Made by a program: the position numbers and the translations under genes
Shown: one piece after another, positions 17,052 through 25,100 of the stretch
Layout: the number at the start of each line of letters is the position of its first letter
Position numbering within the stretch: the stretch's first letter is position 1
The notes under the pieces: model-generated
What the model was told of the DNA's origin: nothing
The model's input: only the letters and a program-made list of their open reading frames with translations
The model's database searches: none
Assembly: GCA_949740445.1 (NCBI GenBank)
Contig: CATJIF010000062.1
Location: 1-43,219, forward strand
Direction: 5' to 3'
DNA from: an uncultured Peptostreptococcaceae bacterium
Lineage (GTDB): Bacteria; Bacillota; Clostridia; Peptostreptococcales; Anaerovoracaceae
DNA length: 43,219 bases

Positions 17052-18449
17052 TTATATACCATCGCCGGTATAGTCCATACCCCCGTTGACTTTTTTGAAA
17101 TACATGTATACGGGAACGCCCAGCGCCGGAATAATCAAGCCGATGACGGCGTTTCTGGGACTGCTGATCAACTCGTTAATCAATAAAATAAGGAAGAATA
17201 GGATGGTAATATAAATGGTTACTTTGCCTCCCCACACGCGATAGGGACGCTCCATATTCGGATATTTTCTGCGGAATACCAGGACCGAGACAATCGTTAA
17301 AAGATTTAATGCCGCAGAGGTAAAAATCAGAAGATCGGTCAACTGTTGCAGACTGTTGAGAAGGACCAGAATGATGGCGACCGCAGAGGAGGCCAGGGTG
17401 GCTTCGACGGGAACACCGGTGGTGGGATTGATGTTCTTAAAGACCTTTGGGAAATATCCATCTCTGGCCATCGCATAATAGGTTCTGGGAAATACCAGGC
17501 AGTCGCCGTTGACCGTACCGAGAATGCCGATGGCCATGCCGATGAGGACAGCCCAGTGGCCCATGCTGCCCATCAGGCGGTTAGCGACCTCGTTGCCGAG
17601 ATAGAGATTGCCGCTTTCGATCATGGAGACAGCTTCGCCTGTGGGGATAACGCGGTAAATGGCAAAGTTAAACAGCGTGTAGATTAAAGTGATAAATCCC
17701 ATGGAGAGGATAATTGCCAGAGGCAGGTCGCGCCTGGGGTTGCGCATTTCTTCGGCGACCGTGTTGAGGTTAGTCCAGCCCTCGTAAGCCCACAGGCTGG
17801 CAAAGGTGGCAAAGGCGATCAGGCGGATGGCACCGCCCAGGTCCGCCTGCGAACCGTCAGCGCTGAAAACGAGAGATAAATCGGGAGTTTCTGTGCCAAA
17901 GGCCAGCCCCAGGAAGATAACCAGAATCAGCGGGATTACCCGCACGACCATGGAAAAATTCTGCACATACGAGCCCAGCTTTACGCCTCGCAGATTCAGT
18001 GCGGTAAAAAATAAGATAATGAGGATAGCGATGGTTTTAATCGCCATGTCGCTCATGGGAGCGACGCCATTGAAGGCGGTAACTGCGGCCATAGCCAAAG
18101 CGGCGATAGAGCCGGAGCCTGTCAGAAGAAAGCCGCAAAAGCCGTTGATAAAGCCAAAGAGCGGGCCGTAGGCCTTGCTCAGATAAGTCGTCATGCCACC
18201 AGCGACCGGCATGGCTGCACCCAGCTCAGCAAAGCACAGACCTCCGAGGATGGAAATAATGCCACCGACGATCCAGCACAGCAGTGCTGTTCCCATGTGC
18301 ATACCGGTGCGTTCCAGTACATAGCTGCCCAGATAGTAAACGCCAGAACCGATGGTCATACCGGCGACCAGGCTGATACCACCGAACAGACCGATGACTT
18401 TTTTAAAATTGCCTCCGCTTTGCGTGGCTCTTGGTTGTTTGCTGCTCAA
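17052..18449 (-). CDS. APC-family amino acid permease
   Basis: The 465-residue protein has about twelve membrane segments and the family N-terminal motif GMTIGSGVYYLG in the first helix. It resembles the LAT/SteT-type exchangers that move amino acids across the membrane. The start is a TTG at 18449 supported by a very strong AGGAGGAGG with good spacing; no ATG is better placed. It is the first gene of an operon with the deacylase and serine hydrolase and is preceded by a sigma-54-type promoter, which suggests uptake of an acylated or D-amino acid for catabolism. Confidence 0.9.
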   Translation of the reverse strand: MSSKQPRATQSGGNFKKVIGLFGGISLVAGMTIGSGVYYLGSYVLERTGMHMGTALLCWIVGGIISILGGLCFAELGAAMPVAGGMTTYLSKAYGPLFGFINGFCGFLLTGSGSIAALAMAAVTAFNGVAPMSDMAIKTIAILIILFFTALNLRGVKLGSYVQNFSMVVRVIPLILVIFLGLAFGTETPDLSLVFSADGSQADLGGAIRLIAFATFASLWAYEGWTNLNTVAEEMRNPRRDLPLAIILSMGFITLIYTLFNFAIYRVIPTGEAVSMIESGNLYLGNEVANRLMGSMGHWAVLIGMAIGILGTVNGDCLVFPRTYYAMARDGYFPKVFKNINPTTGVPVEATLASSAVAIILVLLNSLQQLTDLLIFTSAALNLLTIVSVLVFRRKYPNMERPYRVWGGKVTIYITILFFLILLINELISSPRNAVIGLIIPALGVPVYMYFKKVNGGMDYTGDGI

Positions 18450-18811
18450 GAAATCCTCCTCCTGTTCAATTCTTTATTGCAATAACGATATAGATATAGT
18501 AAAATATAGCAATTTCTATGCCAAAAGTATAGAAAAACGGTTGATGGCTGTATTTCATCTGAAAAAGAATATAGAAAAACAAACGCAATGCAATCGCACA
18601 AAGAAAATAAGACGATCAGAACCGACGTTTGCTGAATTGAAACACCAGGGAGCAGCCGAAAGGAAATGCGCACAATAGGGGCGACAGAATATGTGCGTTC
18701 AAAATTCTGGATTATCATCCGGAAATCCGGACAAGAGAAGAAACGATGCAGTATTTGCATTCCAAATTGTGCATCGCACTGCCGACTCGGGATTACAGAA
18801 AGGAGAGAGAA
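18450..18811. other. Divergent intergenic region between the permease and recombinase genes
   Basis: The 362 bases contain the minus-strand sigma-54 promoter (18508-18524) and several repeats. TATAGAAAAAC occurs at 18528-18538 and 18570-18580, 42 bases apart. Inverted pairs are CGCACA/TGTGCG (18669-18674 with 18692-18697) and CGATGCA/TGCATCG (18744-18750 with 18770-18776), with TCCGGAAATCCGGA at 18718-18731. The inverted pairs lie roughly 170-280 bases upstream of the sigma-54 start site, where enhancer sites would be expected. No gene is supported here. Confidence 0.55.
18508..18524 (-). promoter_or_regulatory. Sigma-54 (-24/-12) promoter of the permease/deacylase operon
   Basis: On the minus strand TTGGCATAGAAATTGCT keeps the invariant GG and GC exactly ten bases apart and matches most of YTGGCACG-N4-TTGCW. 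Predicted start is near 18497, about 48 bases before the TTG start codon. Confidence 0.75.
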
Positions 18812-19657
18812 GTGAAAGAGCGCAAAGTAACAGAAAAGAGTATTTCGGCATTTGCAGCAATGCTGAAGGAAGAGGAACGCAGCACCGGTACAGTAGAAAA
18901 ATATCTGAGGGATGTCAGGGCTCTGTCTGTCTGGCTTGCAGGCCGACCGATTACAAAAGAGCTGACAGCGCAATGGAAACGCGAACTGCTGCAACAAAGC
19001 TATGCACCGACGACCGTAAATTCGATGGTATCTGCTGTTCACAGATTTTTCCGGTTTATGGGCTGGCCGGAGTGCCGGGTAAAATTTCTGCGCATTCAGC
19101 GGCGGACATTTCGCGAAAACAATAAGGAATTGACGCGGGCGGACTATCAAAGATTGCTGGAAGCAGCACAAAAATCGAAGCGAAAGTGCATAGGGCTTTT
19201 GATGGAAACCATATGCGCAACAGGAATCCGCGTTTCTGAAGTGCGGGCCATCACCATTGCCGCCGCTGAGCAGGGGTGTGCGGAAATCAGCCTGAAGGGA
19301 AAGATACGCACGATTCTCTTGCCCGGGAAATTATGCAAAAAACTGATCCGGTATGCAAAGAAAGAAAAAATCACCTCAGGCGAAATTTTTCGCGCACAGG
19401 ATGGCAAAAGCCTATCCCGTCAGAAAATATGGTGGGAGATGAAGGTGATTGCAAAGATAGCTGGCGTACAGGGGAGCAAGGTGTTTCCACACAATCTTCG
19501 CCATTTGTTCGCCCGGATGTTCTACCGTCTCAACCGCGATATTGTGCAGCTTGCGGATTTGTTAGGGCACAGCTCGGTAAATACGACGAGGATTTATCTG
19601 ATGACAACAGGGGCAGACCACTTGCGACAGTTGGAACGGCTGGGATTGATTACATGA
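18812..19657 (+). CDS. Tyrosine recombinase (phage integrase/XerC-XerD family)
   Basis: The 281-residue protein has an N-terminal SAM-like core-binding region (about 10-85) and a complete catalytic domain: R140 in ATGIRVSEV, K164 in KGKIR, H227 and R230 in HNLR, H253 in GHSS and the nucleophile Y262 in TRIYL. It should cut and rejoin DNA at short recombination sites. The GTG at 18812 follows AAGGAGAG; an ATG at 18746 in the same frame lacks a site. It stands alone, with no excisionase or phage genes, directly upstream of an AT-rich stretch and the pilus operon. It could be a chromosome-dimer resolvase paralogue, a leftover of an element, or a local DNA-inversion enzyme. Confidence 0.88.
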   Translation: MKERKVTEKSISAFAAMLKEEERSTGTVEKYLRDVRALSVWLAGRPITKELTAQWKRELLQQSYAPTTVNSMVSAVHRFFRFMGWPECRVKFLRIQRRTFRENNKELTRADYQRLLEAAQKSKRKCIGLLMETICATGIRVSEVRAITIAAAEQGCAEISLKGKIRTILLPGKLCKKLIRYAKKEKITSGEIFRAQDGKSLSRQKIWWEMKVIAKIAGVQGSKVFPHNLRHLFARMFYRLNRDIVQLADLLGHSSVNTTRIYLMTTGADHLRQLERLGLIT

Positions 19658-19705
19658 GCATTTTCGGATGCAAAATTTATATTTTGACACAGACATAGAG
19701 AAACC

Positions 19706-19988
19706 TTCTGTTTTCCATCGTTTTAATAAAGACGCCTTTGATGAGAATTTTGTGAAACTTCAATCAAAAGCGAATAAGAAAAGTCTTTTTATTCAATATC
19801 TTGATTATAATCTTAACATAATTTTTGTAAATAGCAAGGATAATTTGCTCTATAGTAATGTATGAATTCCATACGCTTTTGTAGCATTGTTTTGAATATA
19901 AAAATTTAACATTTTTTCAAAAAAAGATTATATTTCATGGTGAAATTTTCCATAATAAGCCCAATTATTTCCATTTTTCTGTTTTCCA
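19706..19988 (+). repeat. 12-base direct repeats bounding about 270 bases
   Basis: TTCTGTTTTCCA occurs at 19706-19717 and again at 19977-19988, just downstream of the recombinase gene. It could be a pair of attachment-like sites or chance in AT-rich DNA. Confidence 0.4.
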
Positions 19989-20161
19989 GTCTATAACGCC
20001 ACTCCATCCCCGATAGTAAAGGGGCCATTATGTAGCATCTTTATCATACAACATTCTTTCTCGAAATGGTAGTCAGATTCTACGCAAAAACAATCAAAAT
20101 CCGTGCATGAAATGACAGAAACCATAAGCCTGGCCAGTATATCATAGATGCAAATTGTCCT
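19837..20161. repeat. Imperfect inverted repeats downstream of the recombinase gene
   Basis: AGGATAATTTGCTCTAT (19837-19853) matches the reverse complement of 20144-20161, AGGACAATTTGCATCTAT, with one mismatch and one gap. The arms are about 290 bases apart and lie between a tyrosine recombinase and the pilus operon. Confidence 0.4.
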
Positions 20162-20179
20162 GTGCTGCCCCTTGCCGCC

Positions 20180-20201
20180 GAACAAAATATAAATTTTGTT
20201 C
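20180..20201. promoter_or_regulatory. 22-base perfect palindrome upstream of the pilus operon
   Basis: GAACAAAAT and ATTTTGTTC pair perfectly around ATAA. It could be an operator for a dimeric regulator or a transcript hairpin. It lies about 90 bases before the first gene of the operon. Confidence 0.5.
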
Positions 20202-20288
20202 ACAAAGGATTTGCTTTTGATTTGAAAAAATAAATGCAGAGAAAATGGCGGGATCTTACTTCTTTAATCAGTGAGGGAGAACGATACT

Positions 20289-21368
20289 GTGACAGATAAA
20301 GAACTTCAAAAATTAGGGCGGCGCGAATTGCTGCAAATGTTGTTGGAGCAAGTAAAAGAAAGTCAGCGATTAGAAAGAGAATTATCGAAAACAGCGGGGC
20401 AGCTGCACGAATTGGAAGAAACATATGATCGCCTGCGGGACCGGCTGAATAAAAAAGATGCACAAATCCATCAACTTCAAGAAACTCTCCAAGAAGAACG
20501 GGAGCAGAAGGAAGCGGATTTAGAAGAAGTAGGCTCCATTGCGGAGGCTGCCTTAAAATTGAATGGTGTATTTGATGCAGCGCAAAAAGCAGCAGCACAA
20601 TACCTTCAGCATTTACAAACAGTCTATCCTGTACCAGAAGGTGCAGAAATTCCATCAATTTCCGAATTTTGGAAGCAAGAGATGGCTGTATCGGAGACGG
20701 AGCGCAGGCAACAGAATAACTTTGGTGCACCGGACAGCGGTTTTATATCGCAAAGCGATAGCTTTACCTCATTAGAAAACAATTTCGGCGTGCAGAGCAA
20801 TGGGTTTGTTACGCAGGGCGGTAGCTTTGCACCGCAGAGCGCTACATTTGCTATGCCGGACAATGGCTTTGGCGCACAGGCCAATCACTTTGCTGTACAG
20901 AGCAGTGGGTATGCGCCCCCAAACAGCGGCTTTGCCCCACCGGAAAATGGCTTCGGTGTGCAGAATAATGGGTTTGGCGTACCTGACAACAGCTTTGCGT
21001 GGCAAAATGTTGGCTTTGGTGTGCAGAACAACGGATTTCAGCCGCAAAGCGGCTATACAGTGCCAGGCAACAGCTTTGGAACGCAAAGCGACAACCGTTC
21101 CACACAAGAAACTGCAGGGCCGGCTGTACAGGCAGCGATGGAGGCAGAAGATGCAAAGAAGATAGCTGGGCAGAAGCCAAGATATAACAATGCGCAGAGG
21201 CCACGCCCGCAGACAAAACGTCCAGCACAGACGCTTGCAGAGGAGGAATTTGCAGACCTGTCGGAAGAAGAAGCACAGATTCAGCTGCCATTGCGTTCGA
21301 AGCGCAAACCGAAGTCCGGATGGACGCTGTACTTCGGCTGGAAGCGCGATCAAGGACGAAAAATGTAA
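20289..21368 (+). CDS. Coiled-coil protein with heptapeptide repeats, first gene of the pilus operon
   Basis: The 359-residue product has a charged coiled-coil N-terminus (about 1-80), the segment GSIAEAALKLNGVFDAAQ (82-99), and then about 18 tandem seven-residue repeats with the pattern NGFGVQS (about 143-267), ending in a basic tail with KRKPKSGW. I recall similar N-termini in proteins encoded beside signal peptidase and pilin genes in other Clostridia, some labelled DNA repair proteins, but the function is unknown. No signal peptide or membrane span is seen, so it is probably cytoplasmic or peripheral. GTG at 20289 follows GAGGGAGA; the in-frame GTG at 20271 would remove that site. It overlaps the signal peptidase start (TAATG). 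Confidence 0.75.
   Translation: MTDKELQKLGRRELLQMLLEQVKESQRLERELSKTAGQLHELEETYDRLRDRLNKKDAQIHQLQETLQEEREQKEADLEEVGSIAEAALKLNGVFDAAQKAAAQYLQHLQTVYPVPEGAEIPSISEFWKQEMAVSETERRQQNNFGAPDSGFISQSDSFTSLENNFGVQSNGFVTQGGSFAPQSATFAMPDNGFGAQANHFAVQSSGYAPPNSGFAPPENGFGVQNNGFGVPDNSFAWQNVGFGVQNNGFQPQSGYTVPGNSFGTQSDNRSTQETAGPAVQAAMEAEDAKKIAGQKPRYNNAQRPRPQTKRPAQTLAEEEFADLSEEEAQIQLPLRSKRKPKSGWTLYFGWKRDQGRKM
20715..21089 (+). repeat. Degenerate 21-base tandem repeats encoding NGFGVQS-like heptapeptides
   Basis: About 18 consecutive units each place an aromatic residue, almost always Phe, at position 3, usually with Asn/Ser/Gly at 1-2 and Gln or Pro at position 6. One unit (GYTVPG) is a residue short. The units differ enough in DNA sequence to suggest an old, selected repeat and not a recent expansion. 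Confidence 0.85.
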
Positions 21369-22132
21369 TGGCGGGAGAGGTGCAGTCTGCGAGGAACAAG
21401 ATGGGCTTACTACGAAATAAAAATAAAGCGGAAGATGCAAAACGAAGCAAGGCAGAAAAAGAGACAAAAATAAAAGATAAACCAAAAAATTCAGAACCGG
21501 CTGCGAATGCAGAAAGTGTGGCAGATAAAGGCGAAGTAGAAACAACGGAACATCCGCAGGCAAAGCGGTTTGAAATTCCTACTCTCGAGCAGTTGGAAGC
21601 TGAACTCGGACGCGAAAAATACCGCTGGCGGTTTCGTCGCGTTTTGCGAAGCACTGTGTATGCCCTGATTACAGTGGCTGCGGTAGCGGTGCTGGTAGCA
21701 ACCCTGTGGATGCCGGTGCTTCAGATCAGCGGAAACTCGATGGCGCCTACGTTGACCGATGGCGAAATCGTGATTTCCCTGAAGGGTTCGGAATTTCGGC
21801 CCGGAGATATTATCGCCTTTTATTACGACAATAAAATATTGATCAAACGAGTGATCGCAGGCCCAGGCGACTGGGTGGATATTGACACGGATGGAACCGT
21901 ATTCGTCAATGAACAGGAACTGTACGAACCTTACCTCGAAGAAAAAGCGTTAGGGGATTGCAATATCCTGCTACCGTATCAGGTTCCGGAATCGAAGATT
22001 TTTGTAATGGGCGACCACCGCAGCGTATCCATGGATTCGCGCAACACAGCGCTGGGTTGTGTTTCCGACGATCAGATTGTCGGGCGGCTGATATTCCGTA
22101 TCTGGCCGCTGAATGGAGTACGCGTAATGTAG
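21368..22132 (+). CDS. Signal peptidase I
   Basis: The 254-residue type I signal peptidase has a long charged cytoplasmic N-terminus (about 1-90), one membrane span (about 95-115) and the outer catalytic domain. The serine is S124 in SGNSMAPTL and the lysine is K160 in IKRVIAGPGD; GDHRSVSMDSR (216-225) is the box E motif. By context it may process the adhesin and pilins encoded next to it. The ATG at 21368 overlaps the previous stop and has AAGGA upstream; an ATG at 21401 with GAGGA is an alternative giving 243 residues. Confidence 0.92.
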   Translation: MAGEVQSARNKMGLLRNKNKAEDAKRSKAEKETKIKDKPKNSEPAANAESVADKGEVETTEHPQAKRFEIPTLEQLEAELGREKYRWRFRRVLRSTVYALITVAAVAVLVATLWMPVLQISGNSMAPTLTDGEIVISLKGSEFRPGDIIAFYYDNKILIKRVIAGPGDWVDIDTDGTVFVNEQELYEPYLEEKALGDCNILLPYQVPESKIFVMGDHRSVSMDSRNTALGCVSDDQIVGRLIFRIWPLNGVRVM

Positions 22133-22173
22133 GATCTTGTACGAAAATTTAAAAGGAAGGAGGACTTGGCAAA

Positions 22174-25100
22174 ATGGAACGCGATTTTGAAGAACAGGCA
22201 ACACAGCATATTCTTTCACTGCTGAGAAAACAACGCGGACGCAAAATCATACGCTGCCTTGCAGTAATCGTTGCTGTTTGTACCGTTTATATGCTGATCT
22301 TGCCAGCGATTACGATGTCCAACGAAGTAGTCTGCGGATTAGAAGAGCACACGCACGATGAGGAATGCTGGACGGTAAAAACAACAGGGCCGCAGCCAGA
22401 GCTGATCTGCGAGCAGGAAAGCACAACAGATATAATTCTTCATGCGCATAATTCTTTTTGCTATGACGAAGAAGGGGAGTTAATCTGTACGCTGCCGGAG
22501 CAGGAAGCACACGAACACGAAGAGGATTGCTATAAAGAGCGGCGGAAGCTGGTCTGCGAGGAAGTGCAGGAGACGGGCCATACACATACAGAGGCTTGCT
22601 ATGCCAGCGACCGGGGAGAACTGACCTGCGAGAAGGAAGAGGGCGGAGGCGGCCATACGCACGACGACAGCTGCTACGAAACCGAGACAAAGCGAGTATT
22701 GACCTGCGGCGAAAAAGAAACGCCGGACAGCGAAGATGAAGAGGGCAACGTAATCGAAGGCCATGCGCACGATGATAGCTGCTATGAAGAAGAAACCACT
22801 GAAAAGCTCACCTGTGGCGAAGAAGAGTCGGAAGGCCATACGCACGACGACAACTGTTATGCCTGGGAAAAGCGGCTGACTTGCAGCGAAGAGGAACGGG
22901 AAGCCGGACATAACCACGACGACAGCTGCTACGATATTTCGCAGGTATTGTCCTGCCACGAAGAGGAGATCATCGAGCACCGTCACAGTGACAGTTGTTA
23001 CGATGAAGACGACGAGCTTATCTGCGATCAAGAAGAAATCATCGAACACAATCACACAGCGCAGTGTGTTGAGATACCGGAGGGCGAATCGAGAGAAATC
23101 CGCGTTTTGATTTGCGAGCTGTTGGAGCATACGCATAACGATACCTGTTATATCGAGGATGCATCCGAAGAAAAAGAACCGTATCTTTGTGGATTGACAG
23201 AGCATTTTCACGGAGAGGACTGCTACTTTGAAAGCGGAACATTGCGCTGCACCATGCCAGAACACAGCCACGACGAGGACTGTCTCGAGACTGCAAGTCC
23301 GGAGGAGGTTTTTGAAGAAGAAGCGGTCAGTGGATGGATTTCCGACAGTTATGAATATGACGCCGACGGATTGCGGATTACCTTCCACATCGAAGGATAT
23401 GCGCAATCTGTCGAAAACACGGGCGGTTCCGAAAGGGGAAGAGGAAGGAGCAAGACTGCTTCTGCAAGCGAAACGGCAGAAGATGATTCGCCTGCAGGCG
23501 ATGGGATAGCAAGCGGAGAATCTGCGGAAGATTTCGAAGAACAGGCATCTTCCGGAGAGGAAGCATTCGCTGAAACTGATGCGAATGATAACAGTGCTGC
23601 CAGTTCTGATGCGAAAGAAGAGATTGCCGATGCTGAGTATTCTGAGAGTGAGACCGGCAATCTGCCAGAGGACGAAGATGCTTCGTCGGATTCTCCAGAA
23701 ACAGACGATCCGCAGCAGATGTTGGAGAATGTAGAATTCGACGTAGAAACAATCGAAAGCGGGCGAGAGTATTCGAATATCGCCTCCTGTACGGAGGAAC
23801 TGGGTGCAGATGAGGTATTGATGCTGCAAGTGCTGTCGCTCAACGCCTCTGTCGATGGCAGAGAGCTGGACCTGTCGCAGTGCGACATCGAGGTCGAGGT
23901 CGAACCGGCGGAGGAATTGCTGGAACTTTTGAATGATTTCAGTGGTGCAAGGCCCTATACAATCAGCGAAGAGGGTGATGCAGAAACCGCAGATGTGCAG
24001 GAGGCGGAAGACAGCCAGTTTCTGCTTCTGGCCTACGATACTGCGAACAACGGCGAAATCAACGAACTGGGCAATCTGTTGTTAGAGGCAGGAGAAGTGG
24101 TTGCGCCGCGAATGACCTTCGCTATGGACAGCAGTAACAGAACTGTAGCGCTTACACTGCTTCCCAGTGTATATCCCAGATATACCACGGAATTTTACGT
24201 GCGTCTGGATCGTCCGGCCACATCGGGTGGCGCAGTAGCACTTCCCTTTATTGATACCAGCAGCAAAGGGAACGGGACAGAATCGGCAGTGCTTCCGAAA
24301 AACGGGGCGCTGGCGCCGAACACAATGAATCTGCAGTTGGATGCGAATGGAAACGTCATGTTTACAGAGGAATTGACAGAAGTATACACTGCGGAAGATA
24401 ACCTCTTTAATCCAAAGCAGGAGCAGGAACAGGCGCTGACGGCAGGAGCTATCAACGGGCTGAAGGATAACGATCACTATCGGCTGGCAGAACTCTGGGT
24501 ATTAGATCCGGGCAAAGATCCTGAAAAAGAAGAAGATTGGGTGGTATATGAGGGTATTGATACGATCAGCACGCTGAAGTTTACCAACAATCCGGAAGCT
24601 GCCGGGGGCAATATCATTCTGATTAGCGAGTGTAAAGTGGATCGGAATGGCAAAGTGGTATTGGAGCATACGACCATTCGGCTGATTTATGAGCCAGAGG
24701 ATGGCAGCCATGAGAACAGTACCATGTTCTACGATTACGATATTTCCGATGGTTATATTTATACAGATGAAGGACTAAAAGACAGGCATGAAATTGTAGA
24801 GCAAGGAACTGGGAACTGGTATGTAAACACAAGAAAAGAGGGAATCAACAGTCAATTTTCTGGAAATGGTGTTCCACTCGCTTTTGGAAATCAAAATGGA
24901 GGAACAAATTTTGGTGAAGAAAAGTGGAATGGAAACGAACTGAATAAATCCAATGGAAATGGATATCAGGGATGTACCTTTGAATTGGCTATCGGGCTTG
25001 ATAAATTCGGAAATATTATCTTTAACGATGCGATCGAAGCACCCAATCTGTTTGGCGATGGCAATGTTGTCGGAAGAACCGCATACGACGAGTATTCTCT

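Larger units (their letters stand above)
19658..20288. other. AT-rich intergenic island before the pilus operon
   Basis: These 631 bases are clearly more AT-rich than their neighbours and hold no convincing gene. A 65-codon plus frame (19668-19865) and a 70-codon minus frame (19991-20203, GTG start) are open but lack ribosome binding sites and known motifs; the minus one may be a gene remnant. The region contains a 12-base direct repeat, an imperfect 18-base inverted repeat and a 22-base palindrome, listed separately. I find no clear promoter for the pilus operon, although it should lie here. Confidence 0.6.

Noticed and set aside
19668-19865. 65-codon plus-strand gene after the recombinase
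   Set aside because: No ribosome binding site, AT-rich low-information sequence and no recognisable motif.
19991-20203. 70-codon minus-strand gene
   Set aside because: It starts with GTG without a ribosome binding site; it may be a remnant but cannot be supported as a gene.
19658-20288. Cyclic-di-GMP riboswitch controlling pili
   Set aside because: I looked for the GEMM signature and did not find it in the region before the pilus operon.
20715-21089. CRISPR-like array
   Set aside because: The 21-base units are contiguous and in frame with a coding sequence, without spacers; they are protein repeats.
22480-23829. 449-codon minus-strand frame opposite the adhesin
   Set aside because: It arises from the Glu/Cys/His-rich repeats read backwards; the product is biased in Phe, Val and Arg and matches nothing.
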